Part shown: positions 44,147 through 53,331 of the stretch, piece by piece
Layout: each line of letters opens with the position of its first letter
Numbering within the stretch: the first letter of the stretch is position 1
Assembly (NCBI GenBank): GCA_022822005.1
Contig: JAJECO010000035.1
Coordinates: forward strand, 1-64,000
Direction: 5' to 3'
Origin: Candidatus Poribacteria bacterium
Lineage (GTDB): Bacteria; Poribacteria; WGA-4E; PCPOR2b
Length of the DNA: 64,000 bases
Position numbers and translations under genes: made by a program
Notes under the pieces: model-generated
What the model saw: the letters and a program-made list of their open reading frames with translations, nothing else
Databases searched by the model: none
What the model was told of the DNA's origin: nothing

Positions 44147-45481
44147 CTACTGAACGTAATCGACAGTTTGCACGACAGGCGGTATTTGATAAATAAAGCG
44201 TAGCCCCTTTGCAAAACTGCTAATAGCATGTTGTGTGTTATCAATTCGCAATTGGGAAACAGTGGGGGTTTTGCGAAAACCGCCCTGTGCCATATCGGGA
44301 CGTTTGAGAGTAGCAGCATCAGTTTCTCCGTATTGCAGCATGAATAGCCAGCGATACCCCATTTTGGCGCGTTCTTGATAGAGCCGCAACCGTCTTTCAT
44401 CCCTCGTCAGGCGTGCACCATGAATGGCATCTCCCAATCCCTCCATGTAACTTCCTGTATTTGCGGATGGCTTGCTGTGAAAACTACCATAAGTATCTTC
44501 ATCGGCATCCAAATTTTGTTGCGTTAGGAGTTGGTCACTCAAGAAAAAAACATAGTCCACGTATTTCTGTTCACCGGTCTGCTCATAGAGTGATGTGAAA
44601 GCGGAAATAGTCCACGGGAGGAACGCATGCGATTTCCATTTTTCTCCATAATAGAATTCTAACGCCCAATCCATGCTCTGTTTATACCGGGCATCTCCGA
44701 AAGCTTGGTACATACCTGCTAATGCATAGAGTGCCTCACCGGGGTATATCTTCGACTCCCAGCCGGAGCTTTTTTCATACTCATAATTACCCAAATATAC
44801 ATAGGTGCTTTTATATTGACCGGTGTTATATTTTTCCTGTAGGAACAGGATCATGTTTGCCAGTTTGATCAAGATCTCATCGAATTCAGTTGTCCCTGTT
44901 AGCTGACGAATCTTGAGCATCGTCAACATTGGGAGACTAATCCCACCGAGTTTCGCTTTCCGACGGAAAATGAAGTACGCTTTATCGGTATCGAGCGACT
45001 CTGTGAAAGCCAACAGGTACTGGACACTCTTCCGCGACGCCTCCAAATAGCGGAGATCCCCTGTCATTTCATAAACCAACGCCAACGAAAATGAGGTGCC
45101 TGCTTGACGTAGAAAATTATCATCATCTTTAGTGCTGAACTTATCATTAACGGGATCATACCAGTATTTAAAACGCCCGTGATGTTCCTGCATATTGATG
45201 ATCCAATCGGCACCAAGACGCATTGAATGGTCCAGTGTCTCCGCAGTAACGTGCGCATAGCGTTCGGGTTGCGGTGCCGGAGGAAACAGATTCCTCCAAA
45301 ATCGTTTCGTCTCTAAGCTAATTGTGCGGCGTTTTTCAGATCCGGAAAGATTTTTCCAGTAATTCCACTCCTTAGGATGCTGACGTGTTAGATAATAGCC
45401 CATTCCGATTCCGGTCACTAGTAAGACCAAAAGCACTATGCCCAGCACTCGGAACTTACGCAAAAATTGACTGATTTTCAT
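44147..45481 (-). CDS. Membrane-anchored protein with predicted alpha/alpha-toroid fold
   Basis: A 444-aa protein with one N-terminal transmembrane helix (about 13-32) and an extracytoplasmic domain related in pattern to the next gene. Shared features are LDHSMRLGADWIINMQEHHG, LRQAGTSFSLALVYEM, YPGEALYALAGMYQAFGD and repeated helix pairs. The family is not one I can name with certainty. It could act on a surface polysaccharide. GGGAGG precedes the ATG. Genes 44,147 and 42,899 look like an ancient tandem duplication. Confidence 0.7.
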   Translation of the reverse strand: MKISQFLRKFRVLGIVLLVLLVTGIGMGYYLTRQHPKEWNYWKNLSGSEKRRTISLETKRFWRNLFPPAPQPERYAHVTAETLDHSMRLGADWIINMQEHHGRFKYWYDPVNDKFSTKDDDNFLRQAGTSFSLALVYEMTGDLRYLEASRKSVQYLLAFTESLDTDKAYFIFRRKAKLGGISLPMLTMLKIRQLTGTTEFDEILIKLANMILFLQEKYNTGQYKSTYVYLGNYEYEKSSGWESKIYPGEALYALAGMYQAFGDARYKQSMDWALEFYYGEKWKSHAFLPWTISAFTSLYEQTGEQKYVDYVFFLSDQLLTQQNLDADEDTYGSFHSKPSANTGSYMEGLGDAIHGARLTRDERRLRLYQERAKMGYRWLFMLQYGETDAATLKRPDMAQGGFRKTPTVSQLRIDNTQHAISSFAKGLRFIYQIPPVVQTVDYVQ

Positions 45482-45508
45482 TAGTCCTCCCGTTACGTAT
45501 TTTTGTTT

Positions 45509-45537
45509 ATTTTATCATGTATCGGGAAAAATTGAAA
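45509..45537 (-). promoter_or_regulatory. Promoter for the toroid-protein pair
   Basis: On the minus strand TTTCAA (complement of 45532-45537), 17-bp spacer, TGATAAAAT with TAAAAT at the complement of 45509-45514, about 30 nt before the start of the gene at 45,481. Confidence 0.5.
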
Positions 45538-45641
45538 GTGAAAAAGGCTATCCATGCCCGACACCAGTGTGGTTCAAGCAGCCGCGCGCCATTATATCGG
45601 ATTTCAATCGAACTTAAACCCTAACGAGGAGGCGGGTTGCA

Positions 45642-46298
45642 TTATGGTGTGGAGCGTTCAACAGACCAATGCCGGTCCGAGCTTTGAACAACAATAGCAT
45701 CAGTAAGACCAGTTTGAGCGAGCATTACCTCGATTTCGGGAATGGTGAGTGCAGCAAGGAAGGAATCGTAGAAGAGTTTCTTTTGGTAGGGGGTGTCGTC
45801 AGCGGCGTAACAATCAACAAGGGCTTGGGCGGCTTGGGGCGTATCAGGTCGCATCAGGTCGCGGATAAGAATTAAGCCGTCGGGACGAACGACACGACTG
45901 ATCTCGCGAAAGGCAGTCAGTGGATCGGGAAGGTGGTGGATAATACTGTTGGAAATCACGCCATCAAACGATTGATCGGGATAGGGTAGATCTTTTGCAT
46001 CAACGTATTCCAATGCGATTCGGTCCGCTAACCCGGCTTCGGCAACGTGTTGCTCACCGAGCGTGAGCATGTTGACTGAAAGGTCAATACCGGTGATTCG
46101 GATTTTGGGGCAACGCTGGGCTAACAAGATAGGAATTTGGGCGGGACCGGTTCCGAGATCGAGAAAATGCCCTTGGCGCGCACCGAGTTCAACCACACGT
46201 TCTACAAATGCTATATTGACAGCAGTGTGATCCATAGCATCATAAGCCTCCGCTTCTTCGCAGGTGTCCATGACTTCAGGTTCTAAAATACGCTTCAT
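45642..46298 (-). CDS. Class I SAM-dependent methyltransferase
   Basis: A 218-aa methyltransferase of the Methyltransf_11/25 type. Motif I is FLDLGTGPAQIPILLA (about 41-56); the acidic residue ending strand 2 is in ITGIDLSVNML. Motif post-II DLPYPDQSFDGVISNSIIHHLPDP is typical of UbiE-like small-molecule enzymes, and the later GLILIRDLMRPD fits as well. The substrate is not assignable. AAAGGA lies 6 nt before the ATG. Confidence 0.9.
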   Translation of the reverse strand: MKRILEPEVMDTCEEAEAYDAMDHTAVNIAFVERVVELGARQGHFLDLGTGPAQIPILLAQRCPKIRITGIDLSVNMLTLGEQHVAEAGLADRIALEYVDAKDLPYPDQSFDGVISNSIIHHLPDPLTAFREISRVVRPDGLILIRDLMRPDTPQAAQALVDCYAADDTPYQKKLFYDSFLAALTIPEIEVMLAQTGLTDAIVVQSSDRHWSVERSTP

Positions 46299-46647
46299 TA
46301 GTTATCCTTTTGGGGGGCTACAGTCTGGCTTAATAGAAAAGCAGATAATGAAGTTTGTTCATATCTTGATGTCGACGGTTGGGCAAACACCTTAATTATT
46401 GAGCGATGCACCGAGGTCCCAGGCGATTATTCCAAATGATTTCGAGGCGCATCAGTTCGGTTAACCGTGTCAAAATGGCACGAAAACTTAACAGAATCTA
46501 ACAAAATCTAACACTTTTTAAAGAATTCTATGAAATCTCAAGCGTGCATTAACTGGTCAGATTCTTCAATATCACGACCTACTAAAATCCAGAAGCATCT
46601 CAAGTACATAAGACTGGTTTAATTTATCAAACGCTAAGAGAACCTAA
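46299..46647. other. 349-bp intergenic region, nothing supported
   Basis: I see no gene, RNA or strong promoter. There is only a short direct repeat of AATCTAACA around 46,490-46,515. Confidence 0.5.
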
Positions 46648-47319
46648 TTACTCTGACTGTTCTTTCATCTGTTTTCCGTAGACTTCAATCTCTGCAATTC
46701 GCGCTTCATCAAGTTCGATCTCAAATTGTGGCGCGACTTCCATTAACTTGCGGACATGGGATGGTCTCTGGAATTTCGCTTGAATTAGAATCGCGTTAGT
46801 AACAGTGTGCTCTCGGAGAATAATCGGGCTTTTTAGGGCTTTCCTACTTTGACGCATGGATGTTAACAGCTGCCACGACTCTGTATTATCTTGCCAATAG
46901 ACCTCTAAACCGTACAAATTGGTCGCATGAATCACAATTTTGTCAATGGACTGCTTCTGGCGGAATTGGACTTTGGCTTGCGGCTGAACCTTGATTTGCG
47001 TAAATTCCATCGTTCCGGGGGTTTTTCTCCAATGAGCCGATCCCGCTTTCTTATTAAGGGAAAACTGCGCTCCATTACTATTCTGAAGAATTGCAGTATC
47101 CATTTGTCCAACAGCGTGTAGTCCAAGTTTTCCAAATGTCTTCAGGTTCCCATCATTCATTTCAGGGCTCGAACAGGACCCTCCGTTTGTATCAAGTGCG
47201 TAATTCTCACTCCAGATGTAGTTTGATTGAGGAATTATCGCACTACAGCCTCCCCAGATTAAGCACCCCCAGAGAAGGACTAACAATCTTAGTTTTGGCG
47301 CACTGAAACGAGTTATCAT
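46648..47319 (-). CDS. Probable lipoprotein with discoidin-like beta domain
   Basis: A 223-aa protein with a lipoprotein-like signal sequence (LLWGCLIWGGCSAII). The mature part has beta-strand patterns of a galactose-binding or F5/8-C type domain, such as IDKIVIHATNLYGLEVYWQ, TNAILIQAKFQ and a final IAEIEVYG. That fold call is tentative. Its ATG overlaps the previous gene's stop (ATGA), so it is translated with the AKR-like gene at 47,316. Confidence 0.6.
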   Translation of the reverse strand: MITRFSAPKLRLLVLLWGCLIWGGCSAIIPQSNYIWSENYALDTNGGSCSSPEMNDGNLKTFGKLGLHAVGQMDTAILQNSNGAQFSLNKKAGSAHWRKTPGTMEFTQIKVQPQAKVQFRQKQSIDKIVIHATNLYGLEVYWQDNTESWQLLTSMRQSRKALKSPIILREHTVTNAILIQAKFQRPSHVRKLMEVAPQFEIELDEARIAEIEVYGKQMKEQSE

Positions 47320-48107
47320 GATGGTCTTCTTCCTTCCTTGATGAGACAGCTAACCAGTGTCGCGTTATCATAAATCTGATTTGGATAGTCTTTTGTATAC
47401 ATTCCAACCGCCATCGCGTCAATCGGCTTGATATGCTCAAGTGCGAACCGAAACGCCGGTAGCGGCTCGCTTCTGCCCGCAGCGAGGACTTTGATCGAAA
47501 TCACCGGAAGATGCACGGCTTGGATTGCTGCGACCGCTGCATCTCGATCCGCATCAAGATACATCTCACGGCGGCGGGTGTGATTGTAAAGCGCACAAAC
47601 GTAGAAATCAACATCGTATCCTTCGTGATAGCACTGTTTCAGAATGTCCGGATCATGTGTTCCCACGCCGGGGGAGAGTCCCAAATCTCGGATCAGTTTT
47701 AACCCATCGCACAATGTATTCAACTTTCCTGCATCGTAAAGTTGATCCGTTGTTCCTCCGTGATGGTAGATGGCTATTGGCTGGTAACGGGCAATCATCC
47801 GAATATGTGCTGCTAGGTCGGCGTACTCATTCCCCTTCGCTGTCTGTGCAATCCACTGGATCTTTCCACCAGTGTTGCGGTAGTCATTCAGGACCCGCAT
47901 AATGTGGCGATCCGCCCGTGCCAGCACGGTGTTGATCTCGCATCGTTCTGCCTCGCGCAGATCCGCCATAATCCGATCAGCGGTGTAGTAGTCCTCCATC
48001 TCCTTCGACTTTGCAGGGGAATGATGGGAGATGCCACTATATGGGTTGCCACCGATAATTAAGCGGCTTACTCGGTGGGATCCAATGGAAATCGTTGGTA
48101 GTTTCAT
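47316..48107 (-). CDS. Aldo/keto-reductase-like TIM-barrel protein
   Basis: A 263-aa protein beginning VSRLIIGGNPYSGI, like AKR family N-termini (SRLxxGGxxxG). The segments ERCEINTVLARADRHIM, WIAQTAKG and IAIYHHGG sit where AKRs have the catalytic Asp-Tyr, Lys and His. Here the Asp and Tyr positions are replaced, while Lys and His may be kept. It may be a non-redox relative. Similar proteins appear next to dehydrogenases and amidohydrolases in related genomes, I believe. It is coupled to the lipoprotein gene by a 4-nt overlap. Confidence 0.6.
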   Translation of the reverse strand: MKLPTISIGSHRVSRLIIGGNPYSGISHHSPAKSKEMEDYYTADRIMADLREAERCEINTVLARADRHIMRVLNDYRNTGGKIQWIAQTAKGNEYADLAAHIRMIARYQPIAIYHHGGTTDQLYDAGKLNTLCDGLKLIRDLGLSPGVGTHDPDILKQCYHEGYDVDFYVCALYNHTRRREMYLDADRDAAVAAIQAVHLPVISIKVLAAGRSEPLPAFRFALEHIKPIDAMAVGMYTKDYPNQIYDNATLVSCLIKEGRRPS

Positions 48108-48262
48108 GACAAGCTCATACCTTTACGTTGAATAATCGAGTCTTATCATGTAATGCAGATTGTGTGCCAATCCAAAAAGCCGCGTTTTCACGGTTTCGAA
48201 CATTGCTGCTGCACGGAATTGGGCAAATTCGCCCTGTTGACTGGTGACGATTTGGTGCGAGT

Positions 48263-49282
48263 TTATTTGCGCCCTTGCTTCAACCTTCCCCACACTGTCG
48301 TTCGCTTACCTACCGGAGAAACAGAAAGAGTAACAGTTGGTCCCCAGTCATCTGCTGGGTGGTTTGTGAGTTGCCGGAGGTTAGTGCCGTCGGTATTTAT
48401 CATATAGATATCAGAATTGCCCTCTCGGTTCGAGCAAAAGACGATTTTTTGACTGTTGGGAGACCAAGCTGGCAGAATCTCATCGCTTGGATCTTTTGTC
48501 AGACGACGGATGTTTTGTCCGTCAGCGTTCATAATGTAAATGTCGTAGTTTCCAGCATCAAAGTTTCCGTCGCCAAAATTTCCGACCCGTATAGAAGCAA
48601 ACACGATCTGGCGACCATTTGGAGACCACATGGGATGTCGGTCGCGTCCAGGGTGTTCTGTCAAGTTTCGGAGGTTCTTTCCATTGGTATCCATGACGTA
48701 GATGTCATCATCCAGCCATACAAGCCGGTTTCGATCTGATTGAAAAGCAATTCTACGTCCGTCAGGGGACCAAGCGGGGTAGTAGTCCAATGCGGAATGA
48801 TCGGTGAGTCTGCGAAGGTTTGTACCATCAGCTTGCATAATATAGATTTGGGGACCTGAATCCCCGGCGTGATAACGATAGGATGAGAAGGTAATTTGAC
48901 CGTTATCAGGGGACCAAGCGGGTTGACCAGCACCATCAGGATTGTTTGTTAATCTGCGGAGGTTCCTTCCATCAGCACGCATCACATAGATAGCCGATTT
49001 CCCGCCGTGCCTGAAGGAGCTGAAAACAATCTCTCGACCATCAGGAGACCACGCTGGATCTCTGTCAGTATTAAGATTATTTGTTAGATTGCGGAGAGTT
49101 TTTCCGTGTCCATCTATTACATAAATTTCACTATTCCCATCCCGATTGGAGACAAAAGCAATCTGCATCTTTGGGCGCACCTGTGCGTAAAGGTTTGTTA
49201 AGGAAATTACGTCACTTAACAAAGCAACCAGCACCACTCCAAATTTAACCAAAGCAAACCTTGGGGCGTTCATTCGGTTCAT
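48263..49282 (-). CDS. TolB-like beta-propeller (PD40 repeat) exported protein
   Basis: A 339-aa protein with a signal peptide (about 1-34). Six to seven WD40-like PD40 repeats follow, each with a variant of (P/D)AWSPDGRxIVFxSxR and xIYVMxADGxNLRRLT. TolB uses this propeller in the Tol-Pal system, but the N-terminal TolB domain is absent. It is probably a periplasmic binding scaffold. An AAAGGAG stands about 7 nt before the ATG. Confidence 0.9.
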   Translation of the reverse strand: MNRMNAPRFALVKFGVVLVALLSDVISLTNLYAQVRPKMQIAFVSNRDGNSEIYVIDGHGKTLRNLTNNLNTDRDPAWSPDGREIVFSSFRHGGKSAIYVMRADGRNLRRLTNNPDGAGQPAWSPDNGQITFSSYRYHAGDSGPQIYIMQADGTNLRRLTDHSALDYYPAWSPDGRRIAFQSDRNRLVWLDDDIYVMDTNGKNLRNLTEHPGRDRHPMWSPNGRQIVFASIRVGNFGDGNFDAGNYDIYIMNADGQNIRRLTKDPSDEILPAWSPNSQKIVFCSNREGNSDIYMINTDGTNLRQLTNHPADDWGPTVTLSVSPVGKRTTVWGRLKQGRK

Positions 49283-49387
49283 GGCACACTCCTTTCTAGG
49301 GGTAACAAGTCAATGGAGTCTAGGCAAGGAATGTGCCAACCGATTTTTTGATACTGCATGAAATTTCACACATTGTACACACAAATA

Positions 49388-50122
49388 TCAGTATTTTATA
49401 CGTAGGAGCGACAGACCATGCGGCGGTACGGAAGTCCCAGCCGTTGACCTCTCCCGTGCATCAAGGATTTTGTTCAATCGATCGACACCATCGTGTTTGT
49501 CGTGCAGTTTCAAGACAGTGCCAACAATCGCACGAACCATCCCCCGCAAGAAAGCATCTGCTTCAATCTCAAAATAGACGAAGTCTCCCTCCCGCCAACA
49601 TCGGCATTTGTAGGTCTCACAGATTGGGTTGATCCGCTCGCTGCCGGAGCGTTGAAAGGAAGAGAAATCCTGTTTGCCGACGAGCCATTGACAGGCTGTG
49701 TCTGCACCTTGCACGTTAATTGGTTCAGGGAAAAAATAGGTGCTGTTCCGTAGCAGTGCGGAAGGATAGGCACGGTTGAGGATTGTGTACCGATAGGTCC
49801 GACTCACTGCGCTGAATCGGGCATGGAAGTCCGGCGGAACCTCTTCAGCATCAACAATGACGATGTCCCGAGGCAGGGTTGCATTGAGGGCTTTCTGAAA
49901 CGAGATCAGCGGGATTTGGGAGCGGGTATGGAAATTGGCGACCTGACCGGCGGCGTGTACCCCTGTATCTGTCCTTCCTGCCCCAACGATTTGCGCCTGT
50001 GTCTTGGTAATTTTTTCGAGCGCATCTTGGATGGCTGCTTGAACCGTTATCGCATTGGGTTGAATCTGCCAACCGTGATAGTTTGTCCCATCGTATTCAA
50101 TTGTGAGTTTGATATTTCGCAT
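49388..50122 (-). CDS. truA: tRNA pseudouridine(38-40) synthase
   Basis: A 244-aa TruA. It converts uridines 38-40 in the tRNA anticodon arm to pseudouridine. The catalytic Asp lies in GRTDTGVHAAGQVANF (about 46-61). Other family blocks are YDGTNYHGWQIQPN near the start, RYTILNRAYPSALLRN, FSSFQRSGS and FLRGMVRAIVGT. The length is typical. The ATG has no strong ribosome site. Confidence 0.95.
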   Translation of the reverse strand: MRNIKLTIEYDGTNYHGWQIQPNAITVQAAIQDALEKITKTQAQIVGAGRTDTGVHAAGQVANFHTRSQIPLISFQKALNATLPRDIVIVDAEEVPPDFHARFSAVSRTYRYTILNRAYPSALLRNSTYFFPEPINVQGADTACQWLVGKQDFSSFQRSGSERINPICETYKCRCWREGDFVYFEIEADAFLRGMVRAIVGTVLKLHDKHDGVDRLNKILDARERSTAGTSVPPHGLSLLRIKY

Positions 50123-50168
50123 CGTTATTTATATCCGCGCAAGACGCTCTGCCCACCACGTTTTCCGC

Positions 50169-50197
50169 TTGATTCTTTTTTTTCGCGCTGCTAAACT
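50169..50197 (+). promoter_or_regulatory. Promoter for the PhyH-GNAT-AKR-DUF3500 unit
   Basis: TTGATT (50169-50174), 17-bp spacer including eight T, TAAACT (50192-50197), about 37 nt before the ATG at 50,235. Confidence 0.5.
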
Positions 50198-50234
50198 ATC
50201 GTGAAATCAGTCACTATATTCACAGAGGAAAAAT

Positions 50235-50975
50235 ATGCGGATTCGTGAAGCACAGAAGGAACAGTTTGAGGAAAAGGGATTTTTCATCCTCGAAAATATC
50301 TTCAGCGAGGCGGAGATCGACAATCTCACTACCGAGATCGAAAGGTATGTTGACGAAGCGAATCAACAGCTTAGGGCGGCTGGTGGAAAGGGGATTAGTC
50401 GTCCGGACGAAATCGTGTTTACCTCGTTCATTGCGGAAAAAAACGAGAAGATCCTATCCTTTGTCAAACAAGATAAATTTGTCCAACTGACGACAGATCT
50501 CATCGGTCCAAATGTCCGTCTCTACTGGAACCAAGCGGTCTTCAAATATCCTGAAACACCCCAAGAGTTTCCGTGGCACCAAGATAACGGATATACACCA
50601 CTCGATCCGGAACAATATTACACCTGCTGGCTGGCACTCAGTGATTCAACGTTGGAAAATGGCTGTATCTGGGTGCTGCCCGAAACTCATAAGCTCGGCA
50701 CACAACCGCATGAGCGAACAGTGTTGGGACAGGTCGGATACACCGGCGAAAATCCGGGGGTTTCCGTGCCGCTGAAAAAGGGGAGTATGGCGGTTTTCTC
50801 ATCGTTGCTTTTCCACCGGAGTGGTCCCAATCTGACGGATGGGGTCCGCAAAGCGTATATTATTCAGTATATACCAGCCCACACGCGAAACGCAAGAAAT
50901 AACGAACCTTTTACGGATAGGCTCTGGGTGGCGAAAAATGGGGAGCGGTATGATGGCGAGGACTCGGACGAGTAG
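50235..50975 (+). CDS. Phytanoyl-CoA dioxygenase (PhyH) family protein
   Basis: A 246-aa Fe(II)/2-oxoglutarate dioxygenase. The triad is seen in PWHQDNGY (about 113-120) and in the later LLFHRSGPNLTDGVRKAY (distal His and the 2-oxoglutarate Arg). It belongs to the same superfamily as the genes at 20,565 and 56,230 but is not closely similar. Substrate unknown. It heads a plus-strand run with GNAT, aldo/keto reductase and DUF3500 genes at gaps of 10-50 nt. AGAGGA stands just before the ATG. Confidence 0.92.
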   Translation: MRIREAQKEQFEEKGFFILENIFSEAEIDNLTTEIERYVDEANQQLRAAGGKGISRPDEIVFTSFIAEKNEKILSFVKQDKFVQLTTDLIGPNVRLYWNQAVFKYPETPQEFPWHQDNGYTPLDPEQYYTCWLALSDSTLENGCIWVLPETHKLGTQPHERTVLGQVGYTGENPGVSVPLKKGSMAVFSSLLFHRSGPNLTDGVRKAYIIQYIPAHTRNARNNEPFTDRLWVAKNGERYDGEDSDE

Positions 50976-50999
50976 AATTGGAAAGTGAAGAAAATTAAC

Positions 51000-51425
51000 A
51001 TGGATGACCTCATACTTAGGTATTCAACGGACTCTGTTAATTGGACTGAGTTGGCTGAAGTGTACCGCTTGGCACCATTAGGCACATACGACCCAGAGCG
51101 GTTACAGCGTGCTTACGAACAGAGTCAAGTCTGCTGCTTTGCATATCGCAGCACCCAGTTGATCGCCGCAGGACGGGCATTGTCTGATGGGGAGTATTTC
51201 GCTTTCATCTGTGATATCGTTGTGCTACCGGAATTTCAACGACAAGGTCTCGGAACACGTATAATGAACGCAATGTCTGAAAGATTAGCCGCTGAAAAAG
51301 TGCTTCTCGCCTGTGTGATTGGGCAGGAGGGCTTCTATAGAAAACTGGGGTTTCTGAAACATACATCCGTAATGGCTCTGTATCCAAATGCCAAATGGTA
51401 TAAGGAAAACGGGCTTTTGGAGTGA
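51000..51425 (+). CDS. GNAT family N-acetyltransferase
   Basis: A 141-aa acetyltransferase. The acetyl-CoA-binding motif A is VVLPEFQRQGLGTRIMNAM (about 79-97), with the R/Q-x-x-G-x-G/A signature QRQGLG. The C-terminal EGFYRKLGF is typical. The acceptor is unknown. The start is ATG 51000, or GTG 50985 if five more residues are used; neither has a strong ribosome site. Its stop lies just before the aldo/keto reductase gene. Confidence 0.88.
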   Translation: MDDLILRYSTDSVNWTELAEVYRLAPLGTYDPERLQRAYEQSQVCCFAYRSTQLIAAGRALSDGEYFAFICDIVVLPEFQRQGLGTRIMNAMSERLAAEKVLLACVIGQEGFYRKLGFLKHTSVMALYPNAKWYKENGLLE

Positions 51426-51436
51426 AGGAGGGCAAC

Positions 51437-52207
51437 ATGGAACGTCTTGAATATGGAAATACTGGACTCGAAATCTCACGCCTCTGCTTTGGGGCAGGGC
51501 ATCTCAATAAAGTCTGTGCGAGTCACGCAGAGGGCGGCGATTTGCTGCGTGGAGCATTTGATCAGGGGATTACCTTCTGGGATACGGCTGAAGGGTATGG
51601 AAGCCAACCACATCTGGGTGCGGCGTTGAGAGGACTTGAGCGCGACCAAGTGGTCATCCAAACAAAAACCGGGGCAAAGGATTATGACGGTGCTTACAAG
51701 AGTATTGAACGCTCCCTCCAGGAAATGGGAACTGATTACATTGACGTGCTCTTGCTACATGGTGTTTCCTCGCCTGAAGATTTGGAATCGCGGGAGGGGG
51801 CGCTGTCAGCATTTCTGGATGCCAAAAGCAAGGGGATTATCCGTGTCACGGGTTGCTCAACTCACCTCTTCACGGGACCTGTAATGGACGCCGTCATTGA
51901 TCACCCTGAGATTCAGGTCATCTTAGCAACAGCGAACAAAGAGGGGAGAATGTTAGACGGTGGTCCGTTGGATCGGCATCTTGAGTACCTTCAACGGGCT
52001 TATGATCTCGGCAAAGGACTCAGCATTATGAAGGTCATCGCAGCGGGAAACATTCCTGAATCAGAACTTGAGGATTGGATACGCTGGGGGTTTGAGTTAG
52101 AAATCGCCCATGGCATCAATCTCGGCATGTCCAACCGTTCTGAGATTGATTTCGATGCACGGATTGCGCGTGAACATGGGAGCCAACGCCTGCGAAGAGT
52201 CGCGTGA
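51437..52207 (+). CDS. Aldo/keto reductase
   Basis: A 256-aa AKR. The catalytic tetrad is recognisable: Asp and Tyr in FWDTAEGYGS, Lys in VIQTKTG, and His in VLLLHGV. NAD(P)H-dependent reduction of an aldehyde or sugar is expected. ATG 51437 follows AAGGAGGG by 4 nt and is preferred over GTG 51422, which precedes that site. The reductase is slightly short for the family (typically 280-320). Confidence 0.92.
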   Translation: MERLEYGNTGLEISRLCFGAGHLNKVCASHAEGGDLLRGAFDQGITFWDTAEGYGSQPHLGAALRGLERDQVVIQTKTGAKDYDGAYKSIERSLQEMGTDYIDVLLLHGVSSPEDLESREGALSAFLDAKSKGIIRVTGCSTHLFTGPVMDAVIDHPEIQVILATANKEGRMLDGGPLDRHLEYLQRAYDLGKGLSIMKVIAAGNIPESELEDWIRWGFELEIAHGINLGMSNRSEIDFDARIAREHGSQRLRRVA

Positions 52208-52248
52208 TAAACTGTAAAGACCTCTTACCCTTCAAAGGAGATTTCGAT

Positions 52249-53277
52249 ATGACAGAACATACACATAACGCTTCGCCGACATCTATAGTGATTCCTGCCT
52301 CCGAGACAGCCGAGCAGATGGCGATCGCTTGTGCGAATTTTTTAGATACCTTGACGCCCGATTTGCGTCGGAAGACGGAATTTGCGTTTGAAGATGCTGA
52401 ACGTCAACGCTGGCATTATATCCCACGCGAAATGTTCGATCGCAAAGGGGTATATCTCCAAGAGATGAATCAGAAGCAACGGGAGGCGGCATTCAATCTG
52501 CTTGCTACCGGACTAAGCAGAAATGGATATCAAAAGGCAACAGCGATCATCGATTTGGAAGCCACGCTTGGCGAGCAGGAACGGATGGAAGGGGTGGCAC
52601 AGCTCGCTCGGGATCCTGAGCTTTACGCCTTCAGCGTTTTTGGAGATCCGACGAACCACGGTCCCTGGGGATGGCGGGCAGAGGGACACCACGTCTCGCT
52701 GCATTTTACGGTTGTGAACCGGGAGTTGATTACGCCAAATCCGTTCTTCTTTGGGTCCAATCCCGCAGAGGTTCGGCATGGCCCCGATAAGGGACTGAGG
52801 ATATTGTCCGCGGAAGAAGATCTTGCCAGGCAGCTTTTGGGATCTCTCAATTCAGATCAGAAAAACAAAACGGTTATCAATGACACGGCACCCGCGGATA
52901 TCCTGACACGAGATGTTCCAAAAGTCGAACTTGACGCTGCTGAGGGGCTAGCAGTCGAGTCGATGACGACCGGACAACGTGAGGTTCTCGTGCAGCTCAT
53001 CGATACGTACATCGATCGGCTTCCTGAGCAATTGGCAAAAATTGAGGGACAGAAACTGCGCGATGCAGATATAAATGATATTCACTTCGCTTGGGCAGGA
53101 CCGGCAAATCGTGGAGAGCCGCATTACTACCGCCTTCACGGTCCCTTCTTCTTCGTGGAATATGATAACACACAAAACGATGCTAACCATATCCACACAG
53201 TCTGGCGGCATATCGAAGATGATTTCGGCATAGACCTGCTCCGTTCTCACTATCAAAACGGACATCATCACGCTTAA
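52249..53277 (+). CDS. DUF3500 family protein
   Basis: A 342-aa protein of DUF3500. Characteristic blocks are FAFEDAERQRWHYIP, WGWRAEGHHVSLHFT, NPFFFGSNPAEVRHG and FFFVEYDNTQNDANHIHTV. The conserved His residues could bind metal, but no function is established to my knowledge. ATG 52249 follows AAGGAG by about 8 nt and is preferred over the longer frame from GTG 52204. No signal peptide is seen. It is the last gene of the plus-strand run. Confidence 0.9.
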   Translation: MTEHTHNASPTSIVIPASETAEQMAIACANFLDTLTPDLRRKTEFAFEDAERQRWHYIPREMFDRKGVYLQEMNQKQREAAFNLLATGLSRNGYQKATAIIDLEATLGEQERMEGVAQLARDPELYAFSVFGDPTNHGPWGWRAEGHHVSLHFTVVNRELITPNPFFFGSNPAEVRHGPDKGLRILSAEEDLARQLLGSLNSDQKNKTVINDTAPADILTRDVPKVELDAAEGLAVESMTTGQREVLVQLIDTYIDRLPEQLAKIEGQKLRDADINDIHFAWAGPANRGEPHYYRLHGPFFFVEYDNTQNDANHIHTVWRHIEDDFGIDLLRSHYQNGHHHA

Positions 53278-53299
53278 AGCAGGGACTTAGCGCTAATGA

Positions 53300-53330
53300 A
53301 CCGTGCGGAGGGGCAAATCTTTCGCACGGT
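53300..53330. terminator. Hairpin between convergent genes
   Basis: ACCGTGCG (53300-53307) pairs with CGCACGGT (53323-53330) with a 15-nt loop. There is no T run on either side, so it is at best a weak or Rho-assisted terminator for the facing DUF3500 and methyltransferase genes. Confidence 0.45.
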
Positions 53331-53331
53331 C

